From contig NZ_JADMKC010000018.1 in assembly GCF_018780105.1 (NCBI RefSeq), positions 96,060-160,059 on the forward strand: a stretch of DNA of 64,000 nucleotides. The letters run 5' to 3'. The number at the start of each line of letters is the position of its first letter. Within the stretch, counting starts at the first letter, position 1. Both the position numbers and the translations under genes were made by a program. Below the pieces are notes generated by a model. The model had not been told where the DNA came from. It ran no database searches and was given only the letters and a program-made list of their open reading frames with translations. Of this stretch, positions 46,862 to 56,604 are shown piece by piece. Source of the stretch: Thiobacillus sp. (GTDB lineage Bacteria; Pseudomonadota; Gammaproteobacteria; Burkholderiales; Thiobacillaceae).

Positions 46862-49204
46862 TTAGAACGCATTGCCCAAGGTGAATTGAAAGACTTCTTC
46901 CTTGTCGCCCGGCTTGCTGACCAGCGGCTGGGCCAGGCTGAATTTAAGCGGCCCCAGCGGCGACACCCACAGCACGGCCACGCCAGCCGAGAAACGCAAA
47001 TCTTCGAAAGCGAAGTCCCGGTACAGGCCATTGGCATCGCCCGGACCAAACGCGGCGCCGCCATCGATAAAGGCCGACATGCGCAAGGACTGATCCGCCT
47101 TGACGCCGGGCAAGGGGAAGAGCAATTCGATATTTCCTACCAGACGCCTGTCGCCGCCGATGGCATCGCCGGTGTAATCCTTCGGCCCCAGGGTGCCGGT
47201 TTCAAAACCGCGCACTGACCCGCTGCCGCCCGCATAAAAATTCTTGTAGAAGGGCAGCTCTTCATCGCCCAGTCCGCCGCCTATGCCCACCTCGCCATTG
47301 AACATGAGGGTGAAGTCATGTCCGAGCGGAATGAATTGCTGATGCTGCAATGACAACTTGTAATATTGCAGACTTCCTACGGGCGTACCGATTTCCGACG
47401 ATACCCGCTGCAGCATGCCATGGGTCGGAAAGAGGTAGCTGTTGCGGGTATCGCGCGCCCACGAAGCGTCCACACGCAGCGTGTTGTCGTCGCGCGTACT
47501 GTTACCCGTCTTATCAGGGTCAACGAATTTCTGATACTCGGTTTGCTGCTGCCCCGCAGGAACAGTGGGGTCAACCTTCAGCGAATTTTCTTCATAAACC
47601 AGACCTAGAGAAATATAGTCGCGCTCGTTGACCGGAAATCCGAACCGCACGCCAGCACCCAGCGTCGAGCTTTCGTAGTCGCTGACACTGTCGAGATTGT
47701 TGGTATCGACATCGCGCTTGTAGAGGTCGTAGCCCAGGCTGATGCCGTCCAGGGTGTAATACGGGTTCAGGAAGGACAGCGCATACACCGTGTTGACGCT
47801 GCCGGTGTTGAGTTGCAGCGACACCCGATTACCGGTGCCGAATGCGTTGGCCTGCGACACTGACCCCGACAGCACGAAGCCTTCCGACGACGAGAAACCG
47901 GCGCCCAGCTGGACGCTGCCAGTGGATTTTTCAGCGACGTTGACGTTGACGTCGACCTGGTCGGTCGTGCCCGCAACCGAAGGGGTTTCGATATTCACCT
48001 GCTCGAAAAACCCGAGCCGGTTCAGCCGGTCACGCGAACGGTTGATTTGTTCGGCGTTGTAATAGCCGCCTTCCATCTGCCTGATTTCACGCCGCACCAC
48101 TTCGTCGCGGGTTTTGGTGTTGCCTGTGACATTGACGCGATTGACGTACACCCGGCGGCCGGGATCGACGAACAGCGTAAAGGCGACGGCGTTTTTCTGC
48201 TTGTCGAGCTCGGGCACGGCGTTGACGTTGGCAAACGCGTAGCCGTCGTTGCCGAGCCGTTCACTGATGCTTTTGGTGGTTTCTGTCAGGCGGTCGCGCA
48301 CGAACACTTCGCCCGGCACCACCGTGATCAACTTTTGCAGTTCGGCTTCGGGCACCAGCATCTGCCCTGCCAGCTTGACGCTGGAGACCGTGTACTGCGG
48401 CCCTTCGGTCATGTTGATGGTGATGTAGATACCCTGCTTGTCCGGCGAAATCGAAACCTGGGTGGAATCGACGTTGAATTCGAGATAACCGCGATTCAGA
48501 TAAAACGAACGCAGGATTTCGATGTCGCCGCCCAGACGGGCTTTCGAATACTGGTCGTTCTTGGTGTACCAGGTAAACCAGCCCGGCGTGGTCGAAGTGA
48601 TTTCATCCAGCAAGTCCTCTTCGGAAAAGGCCTTGTTGCCGACCAGATTGATCTGCTGGATCTTGGCGCTCTCGCCTTCCACCACATCGAACTGCACCGC
48701 CACGCGGTTGCGCTCCAGCGGGGTCAGGGTGGTTTTGATCTCGACCGCATATTTGCCGCGGTTGTAATACTGGCGCTGCAATTCCTGCTCGGCCTTGTCG
48801 ACCAGGGAACGGTCCAGTACCTGTCCCTCAGCCAACCCGGTCTGTTTGAGACCGGCCTTGAGGTCTTCTTCGGAAAACTCCTTGATGCCTTCCAGGGTGA
48901 TCTTGGCGATCGAAGGACGCTCTTCCACCGTGACGATCAGCACACCCTCGCGTGCCTCCAGCCGGACCTCCTTGAAAAATCCGGTGGCGTACAGCGCCTT
49001 GATTGCCGCTGCCGTTTTTTCGTCGGTCATCGTGTCACCGACCTTGACCGGCAGGTAACTGAACACCGTACCGGCCTCGGTACGCTGGATGCCTTCAACC
49101 CGGATATCGGTCACGGTGAAAGGCTCTACGGCAAGCACCGATGGCGCGGCCAGCACAGCAGCGAGAGCAAGCGTCAGACGGTTTAGAAGCATGGGTTTTT
49201 TCAT
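46862..49204 (-). CDS. bamA: Outer membrane assembly factor BamA
   Basis: Core of the BAM complex that inserts beta-barrel proteins. 780 residues. A signal peptide is followed by five POTRA domains (to about residue 420; for example FTVTDIRVEGIQRTEAGTVF) and a 16-strand barrel. The lid-lock motif appears as GSGSVRGFETGTLGP, and the protein ends in phenylalanine. It overlaps rseP by four bases. Confidence 0.97.
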   Translation of the reverse strand: MKKPMLLNRLTLALAAVLAAPSVLAVEPFTVTDIRVEGIQRTEAGTVFSYLPVKVGDTMTDEKTAAAIKALYATGFFKEVRLEAREGVLIVTVEERPSIAKITLEGIKEFSEEDLKAGLKQTGLAEGQVLDRSLVDKAEQELQRQYYNRGKYAVEIKTTLTPLERNRVAVQFDVVEGESAKIQQINLVGNKAFSEEDLLDEITSTTPGWFTWYTKNDQYSKARLGGDIEILRSFYLNRGYLEFNVDSTQVSISPDKQGIYITINMTEGPQYTVSSVKLAGQMLVPEAELQKLITVVPGEVFVRDRLTETTKSISERLGNDGYAFANVNAVPELDKQKNAVAFTLFVDPGRRVYVNRVNVTGNTKTRDEVVRREIRQMEGGYYNAEQINRSRDRLNRLGFFEQVNIETPSVAGTTDQVDVNVNVAEKSTGSVQLGAGFSSSEGFVLSGSVSQANAFGTGNRVSLQLNTGSVNTVYALSFLNPYYTLDGISLGYDLYKRDVDTNNLDSVSDYESSTLGAGVRFGFPVNERDYISLGLVYEENSLKVDPTVPAGQQQTEYQKFVDPDKTGNSTRDDNTLRVDASWARDTRNSYLFPTHGMLQRVSSEIGTPVGSLQYYKLSLQHQQFIPLGHDFTLMFNGEVGIGGGLGDEELPFYKNFYAGGSGSVRGFETGTLGPKDYTGDAIGGDRRLVGNIELLFPLPGVKADQSLRMSAFIDGGAAFGPGDANGLYRDFAFEDLRFSAGVAVLWVSPLGPLKFSLAQPLVSKPGDKEEVFQFTLGNAF

Positions 49205-50553
49205 CCGCCAAGCAGGCGTTGCAAATCGTTGAACAAGGCAAATGACATCAGCAGGAGCAGTAGCGTCATGCCGATCCGGCCGCCTATTTCCATGGTGCGC
49301 TCGGACACCGGACGACCTGTCAAAACTTCCGCCACATAATACATGAGGTGCCCCCCATCCAACAGCGGGACAGGCAGCAGATTCAGCACACCGAGGCTCA
49401 CGCTCACCAGTGCCAGAAAGCCGACAAAACTGATCCAGCCGAGGGCCGCGCTCTGCCCCGCATAGTCAGCGATGGTGAGCGGGCCGGAGAGGTTCTTCCA
49501 CGACACTTGCCCGAGCACCATGCGGCCCATCATTTCCAGCGTGAAGACGCTCATTTCCCAGGTCTTGGCCGTGCCCTGCCAGAGCGCTTCAAGCGGGCCG
49601 TAGCTGACTTCGGTCATCAGGCCGGCAAAGACGGCTTCATCGATTTGAGGGCCGGCGCCGATTTTTCCCACCTGCTGACCCGCTTCGCTGACTGCATCCG
49701 GCGTGATGGTAATGACAGCAGGCTGGCCCTGCCGTTCAAACTCGATCCGCAAGGGTTTGGCCGGATGCGCCCGGATGAGTTTCACCCAGCCCTGCCAGTC
49801 CGCGACCGCCTTGCCATCCACCGCAAGCAAGCGATCGCCCGGCTTGAAGCCTGCGCGGAGGGCCGCACCATCGGCCGCCAGGCTGCCGATCACCGGTTCG
49901 ATCACCGGGTCGTAACGCACGATGCCAAGCGGACGCAGGGTGTCCTGCTCCAGGTTCTCATCGCGCATGGCAGGCGGGGCAAGCTGCACGCTGCGGCCAT
50001 CGACCAGTTCGATCTGCAAAGGCTCGCCCGCCACGCCTGCCCGCAGCAGGTTCAGGCGCACATCCTGGAAGGTGGGCGTATCGATGCCATTGACGCGGCG
50101 GATTTCATCGCCTGCCGCCAGACCCGCCGCTGCCGCAGGAGTGTTGAGCGGAGGCTCGCCGATCAGCGGCTTCATCGCTGGCAGGCCGTGCATGAACAAG
50201 GCCCAGTAAAAAACGATGGCGAGCAGAAAGTTGGCAAGCGGCCCCGCTGCAACAATGCCGATGCGCCGCCACACGGTGGCGCGGTTGAAACTGCGATGCG
50301 CTTCCGCGGCCGGCACTTCGCCTTCGCGCTCGTCGAGCATCTTGACGTAGCCGCCCAATGGCAACGGCGACAGGGTCCATTCGGTTTGATCCGGACCGAC
50401 GCGCCAGCTCAGCAGCGGTTTGCCGAAGCCGACCGAAAACCGCAGCACCTTGACCCCGGCCAGACGCGCTGCCAGATAGTGGCCAAACTCATGCACTACC
50501 ACCAGGATGCCGATGGCGACCAGAAACCAGACCAGTGTATGCAGCACGCTCAT
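49201..50553 (-). CDS. rseP: Site-2 zinc metalloprotease RseP
   Basis: Inner-membrane protease that cuts anti-sigma factors in envelope stress. 450 residues. The zinc motif HEFGH is in the first helix near residue 21. Two PDZ domains occupy the periplasmic part, and the second catalytic segment LLPVPLLDGGHLMYY lies near the C-terminus. Coupled to dxr and bamA by four-base overlaps. Confidence 0.96.
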   Translation of the reverse strand: MSVLHTLVWFLVAIGILVVVHEFGHYLAARLAGVKVLRFSVGFGKPLLSWRVGPDQTEWTLSPLPLGGYVKMLDEREGEVPAAEAHRSFNRATVWRRIGIVAAGPLANFLLAIVFYWALFMHGLPAMKPLIGEPPLNTPAAAAGLAAGDEIRRVNGIDTPTFQDVRLNLLRAGVAGEPLQIELVDGRSVQLAPPAMRDENLEQDTLRPLGIVRYDPVIEPVIGSLAADGAALRAGFKPGDRLLAVDGKAVADWQGWVKLIRAHPAKPLRIEFERQGQPAVITITPDAVSEAGQQVGKIGAGPQIDEAVFAGLMTEVSYGPLEALWQGTAKTWEMSVFTLEMMGRMVLGQVSWKNLSGPLTIADYAGQSAALGWISFVGFLALVSVSLGVLNLLPVPLLDGGHLMYYVAEVLTGRPVSERTMEIGGRIGMTLLLLLMSFALFNDLQRLLGG

Positions 50554-51749
50554 GCAGGCACCCGGTTCAAATAGGATTCGGCTACGGCGCGTGCCTGTCG
50601 GTCGGCATCGAGCAGGTCTTCCAGCGTGGTCGCCACGCCACCCGCCAGCGCCTCGAGCGTGTGCGCGATACTGGCGGCGATGGCGCTGAATGGCACGGCG
50701 CCGTCGAGAAAACGCGCCACCGCCACTTCATTGGCGGCGTTCAGCACGGCCGATGCGTTGCCGCCCGCGGCGAGCGCATCGAACGCCAGTTGCAGACAGG
50801 GAAAGCGCGTGGTGTCCGGCGCTTCGAACGTAAGTTGCTTGCCCATCAGTTCCAGTGCCGATACCCCCGCCTCGATCCGCTCGGGAAATCCCAGGGCATA
50901 GGCGATCGGCGTACGCATGTCGGGCGTGCCCATCTGCGCCAGCACCGAGCCGTCGGCGTATTCGACCATCGAGTGCACGATGCTCTGCGGGTGCACCACC
51001 ACCTTGATCTGCTCGGGGCGCGCGTTGAACAGCCAGCGCGCCTCGATCACCTCGAGCCCCTTGTTCATCAGGCTCGCCGAATCGACCGATATTTTTTTGC
51101 CCATCACCCAGTTGGGGTGCGCCACCGCCTGCGCCGGGGTGGCCATGGCAATGGCTTCGGCCGACAAGGTGCGGAAAGGACCGCCGGATGCGGTCAGCCA
51201 CAGGGCTTTCACGCCGGCCTGCTGGAAATCGCCGTTGAAGTCGCGCGGCAGCGACTGGAAAATCGCGTTGTGCTCGGAATCGATCGGCAGCAGCTCGGCG
51301 CCGCTGGCAGCGATGGCGTCCATGAACAGCTGGCCGGAGACCACCAGGGTTTCCTTGTTCGCCAGCAAGATTCGTTTGCCGGCCTGCGCGGCCGCCAGCG
51401 TGGCCGGCAGGCCGGCAGCGCCGACGATGGCGGCCATCAAGGTGTCGACCTCGGGCGCGGTAGCGACGGCAGTCAAGGCCGCGCTGCCTTCCAGCACCTC
51501 GACAGTCAGCCCGGCTGCCGCCACGCGTTCGCGCAACTGCGCTGCTGCCGTCGCTTCGGTCATCACCGCGTAGCGGGGACGGTGTGCGCGGCATTGTTCA
51601 AACATGCGATCGACTTGCGTTGCGCCCGTCAGCGCAAAAATCTCAAACCGCTCCGGGTGGCGCGCCACCACATCGAGCGTATTGACGCCGATGGTACCGG
51701 TGGCGCCGAGCACGGTGAGAACGCGGGGTTTCAACGCGGAAGCATTCAT
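50550..51749 (-). CDS. dxr: 1-deoxy-D-xylulose 5-phosphate reductoisomerase
   Basis: Second step of the MEP isoprenoid pathway, which feeds UppS. 399 residues. The NADPH motif LGATGTIGVNTLDVV is near residue 15. Metal- and substrate-binding motifs LLANKETLVVSG, PIDSEHNAIFQ and LTASGGPFR follow. The ATG at 51749 overlaps the cdsA stop; the frame remains open upstream in cdsA without family sequence. Confidence 0.96.
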   Translation of the reverse strand: MNASALKPRVLTVLGATGTIGVNTLDVVARHPERFEIFALTGATQVDRMFEQCRAHRPRYAVMTEATAAAQLRERVAAAGLTVEVLEGSAALTAVATAPEVDTLMAAIVGAAGLPATLAAAQAGKRILLANKETLVVSGQLFMDAIAASGAELLPIDSEHNAIFQSLPRDFNGDFQQAGVKALWLTASGGPFRTLSAEAIAMATPAQAVAHPNWVMGKKISVDSASLMNKGLEVIEARWLFNARPEQIKVVVHPQSIVHSMVEYADGSVLAQMGTPDMRTPIAYALGFPERIEAGVSALELMGKQLTFEAPDTTRFPCLQLAFDALAAGGNASAVLNAANEVAVARFLDGAVPFSAIAASIAHTLEALAGGVATTLEDLLDADRQARAVAESYLNRVPA

Positions 51750-52582
51750 AGGGCATGCTCCAGCCACAGCAGCATGCCAGTCGCAATCGGCAGCGTGGAC
51801 GTCAGGGCATCGATACGGTCGAGCACGCCGCCGTGGCCGGGCAGCAGCGTACCGCTGTCCTTCATGCCGGCAACCCGCTTGATCCAGGACTCGTACAGGT
51901 CGCCCAGCACCGACAAATACAGCAGTCCGACCAACATCAGGAACAGCGGCAACAAGGGCATTGCGGTGTATTGGCTCAGGATTGCGGCGTACAGGGCCAG
52001 CGCAAGCAGCGCACCGGCCACCCCTTCCCAGGTTTTGCCCGGGCTGATGGTCGGTGCCAGCTTGTGCCGCCCAAACTGGCGGCCGGCAAAATAAGCGGCG
52101 GTGTCGGCAATCCATACCACGGCCATCACCCCCAGCAGTACCGCAGGGCCGCGCGCATGCAGATACAGCAGGGCCACCCAGGTCGGCAGCAGCAGCATCA
52201 CGCCGACAGCCGCGCGCACAAAGGGCTGCGGCGCCTGCCATTTACCTGCCAGCCACAGCGGCGCGACCACGAGCCAGAATGCCAGCGCCAGCAACACGAG
52301 TCCGCCTTGAACAAGCGGCCAATCGGCGCCCGTGAGCTTATGCAGAAACAGCGCGCCGGCAGCCAGCCCGACTGCGTAGAAGCGCGCCGCCGTGACCGGG
52401 AAACGGCTCAGGGTGGCCCATTCGTAAGCCGCAGCGCCCACCACCGTCGCCATCAGCAACGCCCACAGCCACGCCGGCGCCCACAGTGCGGCCGGCACGA
52501 ACACCGCCAGCAGCAGTGCAGCGGTCAACACGCGTCGTGCCAGAGGCGTCATGCTCGGGGCAAGCTCCGGGATGGCCGTCAC
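51746..52582 (-). CDS. cdsA: Phosphatidate cytidylyltransferase
   Basis: Makes CDP-diacylglycerol for phospholipid synthesis. It has about eight membrane helices. The C-terminal CDS signature is visible around [20 protein letters not shown] then DRID. I chose the GTG at 52582, which overlaps the uppS stop (GTGA), giving 278 residues. An ATG at 52552 would give 268 residues and is also acceptable. Confidence 0.93.
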   Translation of the reverse strand: MTAIPELAPSMTPLARRVLTAALLLAVFVPAALWAPAWLWALLMATVVGAAAYEWATLSRFPVTAARFYAVGLAAGALFLHKLTGADWPLVQGGLVLLALAFWLVVAPLWLAGKWQAPQPFVRAAVGVMLLLPTWVALLYLHARGPAVLLGVMAVVWIADTAAYFAGRQFGRHKLAPTISPGKTWEGVAGALLALALYAAILSQYTAMPLLPLFLMLVGLLYLSVLGDLYESWIKRVAGMKDSGTLLPGHGGVLDRIDALTSTLPIATGMLLWLEHAL

Positions 52583-53319
52583 GAGGAAGTTTGAACCTGC
52601 TCGCTGGTACGGCCGAACCGGCGCTCGCGGGTGCGATAGGAGTCGATCGCCGCGTCCAGCGCTTTCGCGTTGAAGTCCGGCCACAGCGTATCGGTGAAAT
52701 ACAGTTCGGTGTAAGCCAGCTGCCACATCAGGAAATTGCTGATGCGCTTTTCGCCGCCGGTGCGAATGAACAGGTCCGGCTCGGGCGCATCGGACAGGCT
52801 GAGTTGCTGCGCCAGTGCGGCTTCATCGATGTCGTCCGCCGCCAATCCCACCGACATCAATTTCTTCACGGCCTGCACGATATCCCAGCGTCCGCCGTAA
52901 TTGGCCGCCACGGTAAAGGTCAGTCGGGTGTTGTTGCGGGTCAGGGTTTCGGCATCGCAGATCAGGGTCTGGATGCGCTCGGAAAAACCGGACAGGTCGC
53001 CGATGAGGCGGAAGCGGATATTGTTTTCGTGCAGGCGCGTCACTTCGTTTTCCAGCGCACGCATGAAAAGTTCCATCAGCAACGTGACTTCTTCCTGTGG
53101 CCGCCGCCAGTTCTCGGAACTGAAGGCAAACACGGTCAGGTGCGACACGCCGCGGTCGGCGCACGCACGGATCACCCCACGCAGCGTTTCGACGCCCTTG
53201 CGGTGGCCGGCCACGCGCGGCAACAGGCGACGCTTCGCCCAGCGCCCATTGCCATCCATGATGATGGCAATGTGTTTGGGGACATCAGCGCTTGAGGCCG
53301 GGTGTTTCGAGCGGGTCAT
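52579..53319 (-). CDS. uppS: Undecaprenyl diphosphate synthase
   Basis: Cis-prenyltransferase making the lipid carrier for cell wall and LPS O-units. About 246 residues. The catalytic aspartate is in [16 protein letters not shown], and the later motifs [11 protein letters not shown] and [16 protein letters not shown] are present. The ATG at 53319 is preceded by an in-frame GTG, which may be used instead. Confidence 0.96.
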   Translation of the reverse strand: MTRSKHPASSADVPKHIAIIMDGNGRWAKRRLLPRVAGHRKGVETLRGVIRACADRGVSHLTVFAFSSENWRRPQEEVTLLMELFMRALENEVTRLHENNIRFRLIGDLSGFSERIQTLICDAETLTRNNTRLTFTVAANYGGRWDIVQAVKKLMSVGLAADDIDEAALAQQLSLSDAPEPDLFIRTGGEKRISNFLMWQLAYTELYFTDTLWPDFNAKALDAAIDSYRTRERRFGRTSEQVQTSS

Positions 53320-53346
53320 CACGCAGGACGGGGTCGCCGGGGCCGC

Positions 53347-53916
53347 TCAGACTGCGAGCAGGTCTTTCTCTTTTTCGGCAAGCAGTTTGTCGATATCGGC
53401 GATGTATTTGTCGGTCAGTTTCTGCACTTCGTCCTGGGTACGGCGGTCTTCGTCCTCGGTCGCCGTTTTGGCCTTGACCATGTCCTTGACTGCACCGTTG
53501 GCATCGCGGCGGATGTTGCGCATCGCGACGCGCGCCGTTTCGGCCTCGCCGCGCACCACCTTGATCAGATCCTTGCGACGCTCTTCGGTCAGCGAGGGCA
53601 TCGGCACACGGATGATGTCGCCGTGCGTGGCCGGGTTGAGGCCAAGATCGCCGTCGCGAATCGCTTTTTCGATCTTGCCAATCATGTTTTTTTCATAGGG
53701 CTGCACACCCAGGGTGCGGCTGTCCACCAGCGACACGTTTGCCACCTGTGGCACGGCAGTCGGGCTGCCGTAATAATCCACCATCACATGATCGAGGATG
53801 CCGGTATGCGCGCGCCCGGTGCGCACTTTCGCCAGATCGTTTTTCAGCGACTCCAGCGACTTGCCCATTTTCTGCTCGGCAGACTGTTTGATTTCCGCAA
53901 TCGTCATTTCAGCCAT
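53347..53916 (-). CDS. frr: Ribosome recycling factor
   Basis: Splits post-termination ribosomes with EF-G. 189 residues. It has a three-helix domain and a small beta domain, with the signatures [17 protein letters not shown] and [16 protein letters not shown]. It lies 24 bases before uppS and 27 bases after pyrH. Confidence 0.97.
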   Translation of the reverse strand: MAEMTIAEIKQSAEQKMGKSLESLKNDLAKVRTGRAHTGILDHVMVDYYGSPTAVPQVANVSLVDSRTLGVQPYEKNMIGKIEKAIRDGDLGLNPATHGDIIRVPMPSLTEERRKDLIKVVRGEAETARVAMRNIRRDANGAVKDMVKAKTATEDEDRRTQDEVQKLTDKYIADIDKLLAEKEKDLLAV

Positions 53917-53943
53917 TGTGTTTCCTTCCTTCGTAAAGCGCGT

Positions 53944-54666
53944 TCAAGGCGTGACGCGCGTCCCTTCGTCTTCGCCCATCACCACACGCTTGAGGGCGCC
54001 CGGTTTGAAAATATCGAACACGACCAACGGCAGTTTCTGCTCGCGGCACAGGGCGAACGCAGCCGTGTCGAGCACGGCCAGGTTGTTGCGGATCGCCTCG
54101 TCGAAACTCAGGCTCGCATAGCGCGTCGCTGTGGCATCTTTTTTCGGATCGGCGGTGTACACGCCATCGACCTTGGTCGCCTTCAGCAGCAGGTCGGCGC
54201 CGATTTCAGCACCGCGCAATGCCGCCGCGGTGTCGGTGGTGAAAAACGGATTGCCCGTTCCGCCGCCAAAAATCACCACGCTACCCGATTCGAGGTGACG
54301 CAGGGCCGTGTCGCGCTCGAAGGCTTCGCCCACATGCGTGATCGCCACTGCGGTCTGCACCCGCGCCGGCACCCCGGCACGCACCAGCGCATCCTTCAGC
54401 GCCAGCGCATTCATCACCGTGGCGAGCATGCCCATCGAATCGGCCGTTGCGCGGTCCATGCCGGACAGCGCGCCGGTCGCCCCGCGAAACAGGTTGCCGC
54501 CGCCGACGACGATGCCCACCTGCACGCCCAGTTCGACCACTTCGCGAATCTGCCCGACAAAACCCGCTAGCGTCTCCGCGCGATAACCGAACGAGTCGGC
54601 ACCGGACGCATCCGCACCCAGCGCCTCGCCGGAGAGCTTCAACAAAATGCGACGCGCCTGCGCCAT
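53944..54666 (-). CDS. pyrH: UMP kinase
   Basis: Hexameric bacterial UMP kinase of 240 residues. Family motifs are [37 protein letters not shown] and [11 protein letters not shown]. It follows tsf by five bases. Confidence 0.97.
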   Translation of the reverse strand: MAQARRILLKLSGEALGADASGADSFGYRAETLAGFVGQIREVVELGVQVGIVVGGGNLFRGATGALSGMDRATADSMGMLATVMNALALKDALVRAGVPARVQTAVAITHVGEAFERDTALRHLESGSVVIFGGGTGNPFFTTDTAAALRGAEIGADLLLKATKVDGVYTADPKKDATATRYASLSFDEAIRNNLAVLDTAAFALCREQKLPLVVFDIFKPGALKRVVMGEDEGTRVTP

Positions 54667-54671
54667 CGCGA

Positions 54672-55544
54672 TCAGACCTTGGAGGCGGCAGCGACTTCAG
54701 CCGCGAAGTCGGTCACTTTCTTCTCGATGCCCTCGCCCACCACATACATGGTGAAGCCATGGCACTGCGAATTCTTCGACTTCAGCACCTGCTCGACGGT
54801 TTGCTTGTCGTCCTTGACGAAGGGCTGCGACAGCAGGGTGACCTCCTTCAGGTACTTCTGCACGGTGCCTTCGGCGATCTTGTCCAGCATGGCTTCCGGT
54901 TTGCCGGCTTCCTTGGCTTTCTCGATCGCAACGCGGCGCTCCATGTCCAGCAGCGCCTGCGGCACGCCGGAAGCATCCAGCGACTTCGGCTTGGACGCAG
55001 CAATGTGCATGGCGATATCGCGCGCCAGCGCTTCGTCGCCGCTGACGTCGACCAGCACGCCGATCTTGCCGCTGTGGATATAGCTGGCGAACTTACCCTG
55101 GCCGCTCAGGCGTTCAAAACGGCGCACCGACATGTTCTCGCCCATCTTGCCGACCAGCTCGGTGCGAACCGCTTCCACCGTGGAACCGTTGTAAGCCAGT
55201 GCGGACAGCGCAGCCACGTCAGCCGGATTCTGCTCCAGCACCATTTTGGCCAGCGCATTGGACAACGCCAGGAAATCGTCGTTTTTCGCCACAAAGTCGG
55301 TTTCGCAGTTGACTTCGATCATCGCAGCCGACTTGCCGTCGGCACTGATGGCGATGGTGACCACGCCTTCAGCCGCCACGCGGCCCGCGCTCTTGGCAGC
55401 CTTGTTGCCGAAACGCACGCGCAGGATTTCTTCTGCCTTCTGCATATCGCCTTCGGCTTCCGACAACGCCTTTTTGCAATCCATCATCGGCGCGTCGGTT
55501 TTCTCGCGCAGCTCTTTAACCATGCTTGCAGTGATTTCAGCCAT
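54672..55544 (-). CDS. tsf: Translation elongation factor Ts
   Basis: Exchanges GDP for GTP on EF-Tu. 290 residues. The N-terminal UBA-like domain reads [18 protein letters not shown], and the core motif [14 protein letters not shown] is clear. It is cotranscribed with rpsB, separated by 125 bases holding two stem-loops. Confidence 0.97.
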   Translation of the reverse strand: MAEITASMVKELREKTDAPMMDCKKALSEAEGDMQKAEEILRVRFGNKAAKSAGRVAAEGVVTIAISADGKSAAMIEVNCETDFVAKNDDFLALSNALAKMVLEQNPADVAALSALAYNGSTVEAVRTELVGKMGENMSVRRFERLSGQGKFASYIHSGKIGVLVDVSGDEALARDIAMHIAASKPKSLDASGVPQALLDMERRVAIEKAKEAGKPEAMLDKIAEGTVQKYLKEVTLLSQPFVKDDKQTVEQVLKSKNSQCHGFTMYVVGEGIEKKVTDFAAEVAAASKV

Positions 55545-55599
55545 GTTCCTAACTCCCTAATAAATTAAATACAGCAAATCGGTCAGCTCATGCAGAAAG

Positions 55600-55650
55600 A
55601 GGGGCCAACGCCCCTCCTCAGATACATGACGCCGGAAATCTATTCCGGCG
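55600..55650 (-). other. Two stem-loops between rpsB and tsf
   Basis: On the transcript, a first stem CGCCGGAA / TTCCGGCG (55630-55650) is followed by a second AGGGGC / GCCCCT (55600-55615) with CTTTCT after it. They sit in the rpsB-tsf spacer. An attenuating partial terminator at this place is known in E. coli; that role here is inference. Confidence 0.5.
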
Positions 55651-55669
55651 ATGTTACGGCGTGTCGCGT

Positions 55670-56416
55670 TTATTCAGCGGCCACGTCGCCTTCTTCTTCC
55701 ACTTCGATGAACTCTTCGCCACCGGTGATTTCGCCGAGGATCTGAGCACGGCCTTCCAGCGCCGCATCGGCCATGCCGCGCGCGTACAGACGAATCGCAC
55801 GTGCCGAGTCGTCGTTGCCGGGCACCACATAAGCCACGCCTTCCGGGCTGTTGTTGGTGTCGACCACGCCGATCACCGGAATGCCCAGCTTCTTGGCCTC
55901 GACCACGGTCCCCTTCTGGTAACCGACGTCGATGATGAAAATAGCGTCCGGCAGGCCGTTCATTTCACGGATGCCACCCAGGCTGCGATTCAGCTTGTCG
56001 GCTTCGCGCTGCACCGTGAGGATTTCCTTCTTCGACAGACGGCCCGGCTCGGCCAGCGAAGCCTCCAGATCCTTCATACGCTTGATCGACTGCTTGACCG
56101 TCTTGAAGTTGGTCAGCATGCCGCCCAGCCAGCGGTTATCGACATAAGGCATGCCTGCGCGCTCGGCTTCTTCACGCACGATCTCGCGCGCGGCACGCTT
56201 GGTGCCCACAAACAGAACGGTGCCCTTGTTGGCGGTCAGTTGACGGACGAATTTTTGCGCGTCCTGGAACATCGGCAGCGACTTTTCCAGGTTCACGATA
56301 TGAATTTTGTTGCGATGACCGAAGATGTACTGTGCCATCTTGGGGTTCCAGAAACGGGTTTGGTGACCGAAATGGACACCGGCTTCCAGCATTTGACGCA
56401 TAGTGACTGAGGACAT
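55670..56416 (-). CDS. rpsB: 30S ribosomal protein S2
   Basis: 248 residues. The family motifs are [32 protein letters not shown] and, toward the end, [20 protein letters not shown]. The start at 56416 (MSSVTMRQ) has an AGGAG ribosome site. The C-terminal tail is acidic. First gene of the long translation and envelope cluster. Confidence 0.97.
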   Translation of the reverse strand: MSSVTMRQMLEAGVHFGHQTRFWNPKMAQYIFGHRNKIHIVNLEKSLPMFQDAQKFVRQLTANKGTVLFVGTKRAAREIVREEAERAGMPYVDNRWLGGMLTNFKTVKQSIKRMKDLEASLAEPGRLSKKEILTVQREADKLNRSLGGIREMNGLPDAIFIIDVGYQKGTVVEAKKLGIPVIGVVDTNNSPEGVAYVVPGNDDSARAIRLYARGMADAALEGRAQILGEITGGEEFIEVEEEGDVAAE

Positions 56417-56536
56417 TGCAATGACTCCTAAAGGGTTAAGCCTCCACCCGTCAGCAGCGCGCGTACCACTTGAACGCGACGCCACCCTTTAACGACAGGT
56501 GTGCGAATTTGTCCGAACCATTTCGAACAGCCGGGC

Positions 56537-56565
56537 ATTGTAGTGGGAGTAGGCCTTTATATCAA
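56537..56565 (-). promoter_or_regulatory. rpsB promoter
   Basis: TTGATA (56560-56565) and TACAAT (56537-56542) with a 17-base spacer, read on the minus strand. The leader to the rpsB ATG is about 115 bases, which leaves room for S2 autoregulation. No strong terminator is seen between hlyD and this promoter. Confidence 0.7.
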
Positions 56566-56604
56566 CGCCTACCCAAGATATATAGCCATATAGATTGGTC
56601 TCTA